Shown here one piece after another: positions 61,476 through 64,000 of a DNA stretch of 64,000 bases. The notes under the pieces were generated by a model. The model was not told where the DNA came from, made no database searches, and saw only the letters and a list, made by a program, of their open reading frames with translations. The position numbers and the translations under genes are program-made. Source of the stretch: Amycolatopsis echigonensis (GTDB lineage: Bacteria > Actinomycetota > Actinomycetes > Mycobacteriales > Pseudonocardiaceae); assembly GCF_014174495.1 (NCBI RefSeq), contig NZ_JACJHR010000001.1, positions 62,001-126,000 of the forward strand. The letters are read 5' to 3'. The stretch's first letter is position 1; every line of letters starts with the position of its first letter.

Positions 61476-62069
61476 ATGACGGCGTGGTTCGCACTCACCG
61501 CAGGTGACTACCGCGGGGTGCTTGCTGCGGGGCAGGCCGGTGAGCAGGTCTCGGCGACGCATAGCGTCTCGGTGCAGCTCATAGCACAACAGGCGAAGGC
61601 GTTCGCCCGCATGGGCATGCGCGCCGAAATGAAACAAACGCTGGAACGCGGGCGAGTTGCCCTCGATAAGCTTCAGTATCCAGCCAATATTGACAACCAC
61701 TTCGTAGTCGACCCGTCGAAGTACGACTTCTACGTGATGGACTGTTACCGCCACGTCGGCGAGGACCGGCTCGCGCGTGAACTGTCTGAGGAAGTAATTC
61801 GCGTGAGTTCGGGATTTCAGGACCAAGACCGCTGGCCGATGCGCATTGCCGAGGCTCAGATCACGCTGGGAGTCGCAGCGGCGCGAGAGGGCGATCTCGA
61901 CGGCGCGGTTGTGTATGGCCGACGAGCGCTCGGCAACGGTCGGCGTTCGCTTCCGTCGCTGAGCATGGTCTCGCGCGACCTGTCGTCGGTGCTGCAGGAA
62001 CGCTATCCCGGTGAGCCTGCGGCAGATGAGTTCGTTTCTGAGCTTCGCGAGATTCAGCGGCCGGCATAG
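61476..62069 (+). pseudogene. C-terminal part of an XRE/TPR-type regulator
   Basis: 197 codons from an ATG, in a frame whose product (TAWFALTAGDYRGVLAAGQA, VSVQLIAQQAKAFARMGMRA, NHFVVDPSKYDFYVMDCYRH, ITLGVAAAREGDLDGAVVYG) is the helical repeat end of long Streptomyces-type HTH regulators with TPR-like repeats. The HTH and the first half are absent, cut at the inverted repeat 61382-61455. GGGGAGGTCGAG in front of the ATG could allow translation, so a short product cannot be excluded. Confidence 0.68.
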
Positions 62070-62072
62070 GCC

Positions 62073-62092
62073 CCGGGGACAAGTTGGGGACA
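62073..62092. repeat. Right arm-type repeats of element 2
   Basis: CCGGGGACA (62073-62081) and TTGGGGACA (62084-62092), 11 bp apart, the same pair as at 57148-57167. Confidence 0.6.
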
Positions 62093-62193
62093 GCGCACGC
62101 GGCGACACGCGCGAAACGCCAGGACGTGAGCAACTGTCGACGCTTCACATTTTGCTGTTTTCTCAGGTCAACGCACTAGCTGAGTCCTGGGGC

Positions 62194-62235
62194 CAAGGGG
62201 TCGCAGGTTCAAATCCTGTCAGCCCGACCGGACGA
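62194..62235 (+). repeat. attR: third att copy
   Basis: 42 bp identical to the core of the two other copies (45765-45806, 57017-57058), from the anticodon stem to just past the tRNA 3' end. The base order to the left (CTGGGGCC) already differs. The chromosome continues from here; a terminator follows directly. Confidence 0.9.
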
Positions 62236-62274
62236 CGGGTTTCCGCAGCTCAGAGCAGCGGAAGCCCGTTTTTT
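62235..62274 (+). terminator. Original terminator of tRNA-Pro, now displaced
   Basis: A 12-bp stem (62235-62246 with 62258-62269, one G-T pair) and TTTTTT at 62269-62274 directly after the third att copy. Before insertion of the elements it would have followed the tRNA-Pro gene. Confidence 0.85.
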
Positions 62275-62374
62275 CATGTGGTCGCAGGTGTCCTTCCGGT
62301 CTAGCGCAGCGCTCGGTGACACCTTGACTGCAGGCTCTCCTCATGCCGATCACTTTGACTAAACAGGGTGTGCC

Positions 62375-62780
62375 CTCGAGGAGTGGGACCGCGGCCTCCG
62401 CGTCGGCAACAAACCTCACACCACCGCTACAACTACGAACTCGCCGTCGCCCAGTTCGCCGACTTCCTCGGCAGTGAGGACCTCCCTGCGGTTTCTCGCC
62501 GACGCCGACGACCCCACCGACGTGGGACGCAAGCACGTCGAGTCGTTCATCGCCTGGATGATCCAAACCCGTTCCGCATCCACCGCCCTGAACAAATACA
62601 AAGCACTCCAGCAGTCCTTTAACTACCTGCTCGACGCCGAAGAAAACGACCGCCATCCGATGGCCAAGCTCAGCCAGCCGGCCACCACCGAAAAAATCAT
62701 CCCCGTAGTCGGCGACGAACAGCTCGCCGAGCTGCTCGAAACGGGCAAAGGCAAAACCTTCCGCGACTGCCGCGACATGC
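62375..62780 (+). pseudogene. Remnant of a second-type tyrosine recombinase
   Basis: N-terminal SAM-like domain of a phage-type integrase: LEEWDRGLRVGNKPHTT, then (one frame over) RYNYELAVAQFADFLGSEDL, then back in the first frame FLADADDPTDVGRKHVESFI, WMIQTRSASTALNKYKALQQ and IPVVGDEQLAELLETGKGKT. Two compensating frameshifts lie near 62420 and 62485. The catalytic domain is missing after about 62780. Unrelated to the integrases of elements 1 and 2, so tRNA-Pro has been hit by another element before, or a fragment was left behind. Confidence 0.75.
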
Positions 62781-62880
62781 CGATGAGCCGAAGCTCGCTC
62801 GTGGGGTTTTCCGACCGAGCGCCTTCCGTTCGGGCGGGCCCGGCTGTACTGGGCTGGTATCGAACCCGGTTACCGATCGG

Positions 62881-63237
62881 TCAGCTGACCATGCCGGCCT
62901 CGACCTCCGGGATCGGTTGCTCCTCGAGGACGGTGATGGCACAGGAGTCGGCCCACTGCAGGTGATGGTGATCGCGGACCATGTCGAGCGCGTCGTCCAT
63001 GGTGTCGGCCTGCAGGATCGTCATACCGATGACCTCGGTCGGGGCAGCCATGGCGCCATCGCGGGTCACGGTCCTTGCATTGCCGAGCGGTCGGCCGGGA
63101 TCGATCAGTGCCGGTCCGAGCCGAGCAAACCAATCCGTCCAGAGCTGCATGCCGGCCTGGGCCTCCTCGGGCGTGGCCGTTGCGAAACGTTCCGCGACCT
63201 CTTGCGGAGCGCGGTACAACACGATGAAGCGTGCCAT
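62881..63237 (-). CDS. YCII-related protein
   Basis: A 118-residue dimeric ferredoxin-like protein of the YCII family: MARFIVLYRAPQEVAERFAT, GMQLWTDWFARLGPALIDPG, VIGMTILQADTMDDALDMVR and DHHHLQWADSCAITVLEEQ. Related proteins bind small molecules or, rarely, act as enzymes. GGAGACAACGAA stands before ATG 63237. It follows the MarR gene after 18 bp, so both are co-transcribed. Confidence 0.85.
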   Translation of the reverse strand: MARFIVLYRAPQEVAERFATATPEEAQAGMQLWTDWFARLGPALIDPGRPLGNARTVTRDGAMAAPTEVIGMTILQADTMDDALDMVRDHHHLQWADSCAITVLEEQPIPEVEAGMVS

Positions 63238-63255
63238 TTCGTTGTCTCCTTGCTC

Positions 63256-63720
63256 TCATGACTCTCGTTCGCCGTCAGTGATGGTCGATGAAAGCGTGCG
63301 CGACACCTCGTTGAGCGAGACCGTGAGTTCACGCAACTTGGCCTCGCTCAGCTGTGACACGACCTCGGCGAACCATGCCACCTGCCGCTGATAGATCGCG
63401 CTTAGTACCTCGTGTCCCCGGGGGGTGAGTTCGGCAAGCTTCGTGCGGCGGTCGGTGGGGTGTGGCCGATACGCGATCAACCCCTCTCGCTCCAGCACGT
63501 CGGCCACCCGCTGCACGCTCTGCCGTGCGTGCCCCATCTCGGCCGCCATCTCAGCAACGGTCCGCGGCTGGAATGCCCGACCGAGCACTTGCCACCTCGC
63601 TGCGCTCTGCCCCAAGGGACCGGAGATGCGCTCGCCTGCCTGAATTATCAATCCGTTGACGTCAAAGACCGCGAGTACGAACTCGCTCCACGCGTCCTCT
63701 GGCCCACGCCGATGACTCAC
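63256..63720 (-). CDS. MarR-family transcriptional regulator
   Basis: A 154-residue MarR protein: AARWQVLGRAFQPRTVAEMA, AEMGHARQSVQRVADVLERE, then GLIAYRPHPTDRRTKLAELT with the typical wing DRRTK. GTG 63720 is my choice; a TTG at 63756 would overlap the palindrome GACAGCATGCTGTC (63741-63754), which looks like its operator. It heads a MarR-YCII pair and faces another gene that starts at 63768. Confidence 0.87.
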   Translation of the reverse strand: MSHRRGPEDAWSEFVLAVFDVNGLIIQAGERISGPLGQSAARWQVLGRAFQPRTVAEMAAEMGHARQSVQRVADVLEREGLIAYRPHPTDRRTKLAELTPRGHEVLSAIYQRQVAWFAEVVSQLSEAKLRELTVSLNEVSRTLSSTITDGERES

Positions 63721-63740
63721 GACGGGAGTCTCGCACGATC

Positions 63741-63754
63741 GACAGCATGCTGTC
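63741..63754. promoter_or_regulatory. Candidate MarR operator
   Basis: Perfect 14-bp palindrome GACAGCATGCTGTC in the 47-bp gap between the MarR gene and the divergent gene at 63768. Confidence 0.55.
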
Positions 63755-63767
63755 AATTAACTCGTTT

Positions 63768-64000
63768 ATGAGCGCGCCCCGGGACGGCAGGAGAGTGTTC
63801 TACGCCAACCGGAACGGCAGAGGCGGCACCCTCGCTCTCGACCCCGCCGCCTGGGAGCGCGATCTCTTCCGCATCCTCGGCAACCGCCGGTTCACCCCAG
63901 ACTGCCAAGCGTCGCCCGAGATTGTCACCGCGGTGCCGCCGGGCAGATCGTGCATGTTTCTTGAAGGCGTCGCACGGGTCAGTGCTCGAGGCGGTAGTGC
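63768..64000 (+). CDS. Unrecognised gene, cut by the window end
   Basis: ATG 63768 opens a frame that runs to the window end with strong G/C at third positions. It reads MSAPRDGRRVFYANRNGRGG, then LALDPAAWERDLFRILGNRR. I do not recognise the family. It is divergent from the MarR gene and may be its target. No clear ribosome site is seen before the ATG. Confidence 0.55.
   Translation, partial: MSAPRDGRRVFYANRNGRGGTLALDPAAWERDLFRILGNRRFTPDCQASPEIVTAVPPGRSCMFLEGVARVSARGGS

Larger units (their letters stand above)
57009..62235. mobile_element. Integrative element 2, decayed, with STAND NTPase cargo
   Basis: About 5.2 kb between the second and third att copies. What is left of its machinery is a broken integrase closely similar to that of element 1 and a truncated HTH-TPR-type regulator. 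No Rep or Tra gene remains. It keeps an intact large NTPase gene at its left end. It cannot excise by itself, though the integrase of element 1 might act on its ends. Confidence 0.8.

Noticed and set aside
62194..62235. A third tRNA-Pro gene
   Set aside because: Again only a 3' half; the preceding bases do not form a tRNA 5' half.

Overview
The window is high-GC DNA with strong G/C bias at third codon positions, GTG starts, ATGA/GTGA stop-start overlaps, LacI/IclR/PucR/MmyB-like/PaaX regulators and an actinomycete-type integrative element in a tRNA-Pro gene. It reads as the chromosome of a filamentous actinomycete, most likely a Pseudonocardiaceae such as Amycolatopsis. The taxon is my inference from gene style and no marker gene proves it.

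Left third (1-22.6 kb), catabolic islands. A MarR repressor faces a DHA2-type exporter with an unusual beta-domain tail. On the minus strand, 15.1 to 3.5 kb, one operon runs LacI repressor, two sugar ABC permeases, lipoprotein binding protein, two ADP-ribosylglycohydrolase-family proteins, a PfkB/ribokinase, a glycosidase-like/FGE-like fusion, a class III CoA-transferase and a CitE-like lyase. The 3' end of the CitE gene is followed by a tandem array of 249-bp partial copies of itself. Twin palindromic operators precede the LacI gene. Next come an ABM monooxygenase, fragments of an amidohydrolase and a PucR regulator, and a second LacI gene divergent from an MFS-HyuA-HyuB operon with a palindromic operator in between.

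Middle (22.6-45.5 kb), core and catabolic genes. These are a NUDIX hydrolase, a decayed HAD gene, endonuclease V, a BPL_N-type lipoprotein, and a sulfotransferase-SDR-DUF1214 operon divergent from an IclR gene across a KstR-like palindrome. An NTF2-like protein and the PAPS-forming pair CysD/CysNC follow. Then comes an operon of ADP-forming acyl-CoA synthetase, MBL hydrolase, MFS carrier and a second MBL protein that has lost its metal ligands, divergent from a PucR regulator. The segment ends with an MmyB-like regulator, an ABC-F protein, and a PaaX-enoyl-CoA hydratase pair.

Right third (45.7-62.3 kb), two integrative elements in tandem in tRNA-Pro(GGG). A 96-bp att repeat starting in the anticodon loop occurs at 45757 and, with one mismatch, at 57009; a 42-bp core recurs at 62194. 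Element 1 has a complete pSAM2-type set (integrase, excisionase, RepSA-like initiator, FtsK-like Tra, Pra) and low-GC cargo (HTH regulator, NUDIX, Sll1717-type P-loop ATPase). Element 2 is decayed, with a broken integrase and a truncated regulator, but keeps an intact STAND/NACHT-like NTPase. Each end of each element carries two GGGGAC boxes 11 bp apart, with bases that differ between the elements. The best candidates for undescribed biology are the two cargo NTPases, the ADP-ribosylglycohydrolase sugar operon and the CitE tail array.

Beyond the elements (62.3-64 kb) lie another recombinase remnant, a MarR-YCII pair and a gene cut by the window end.
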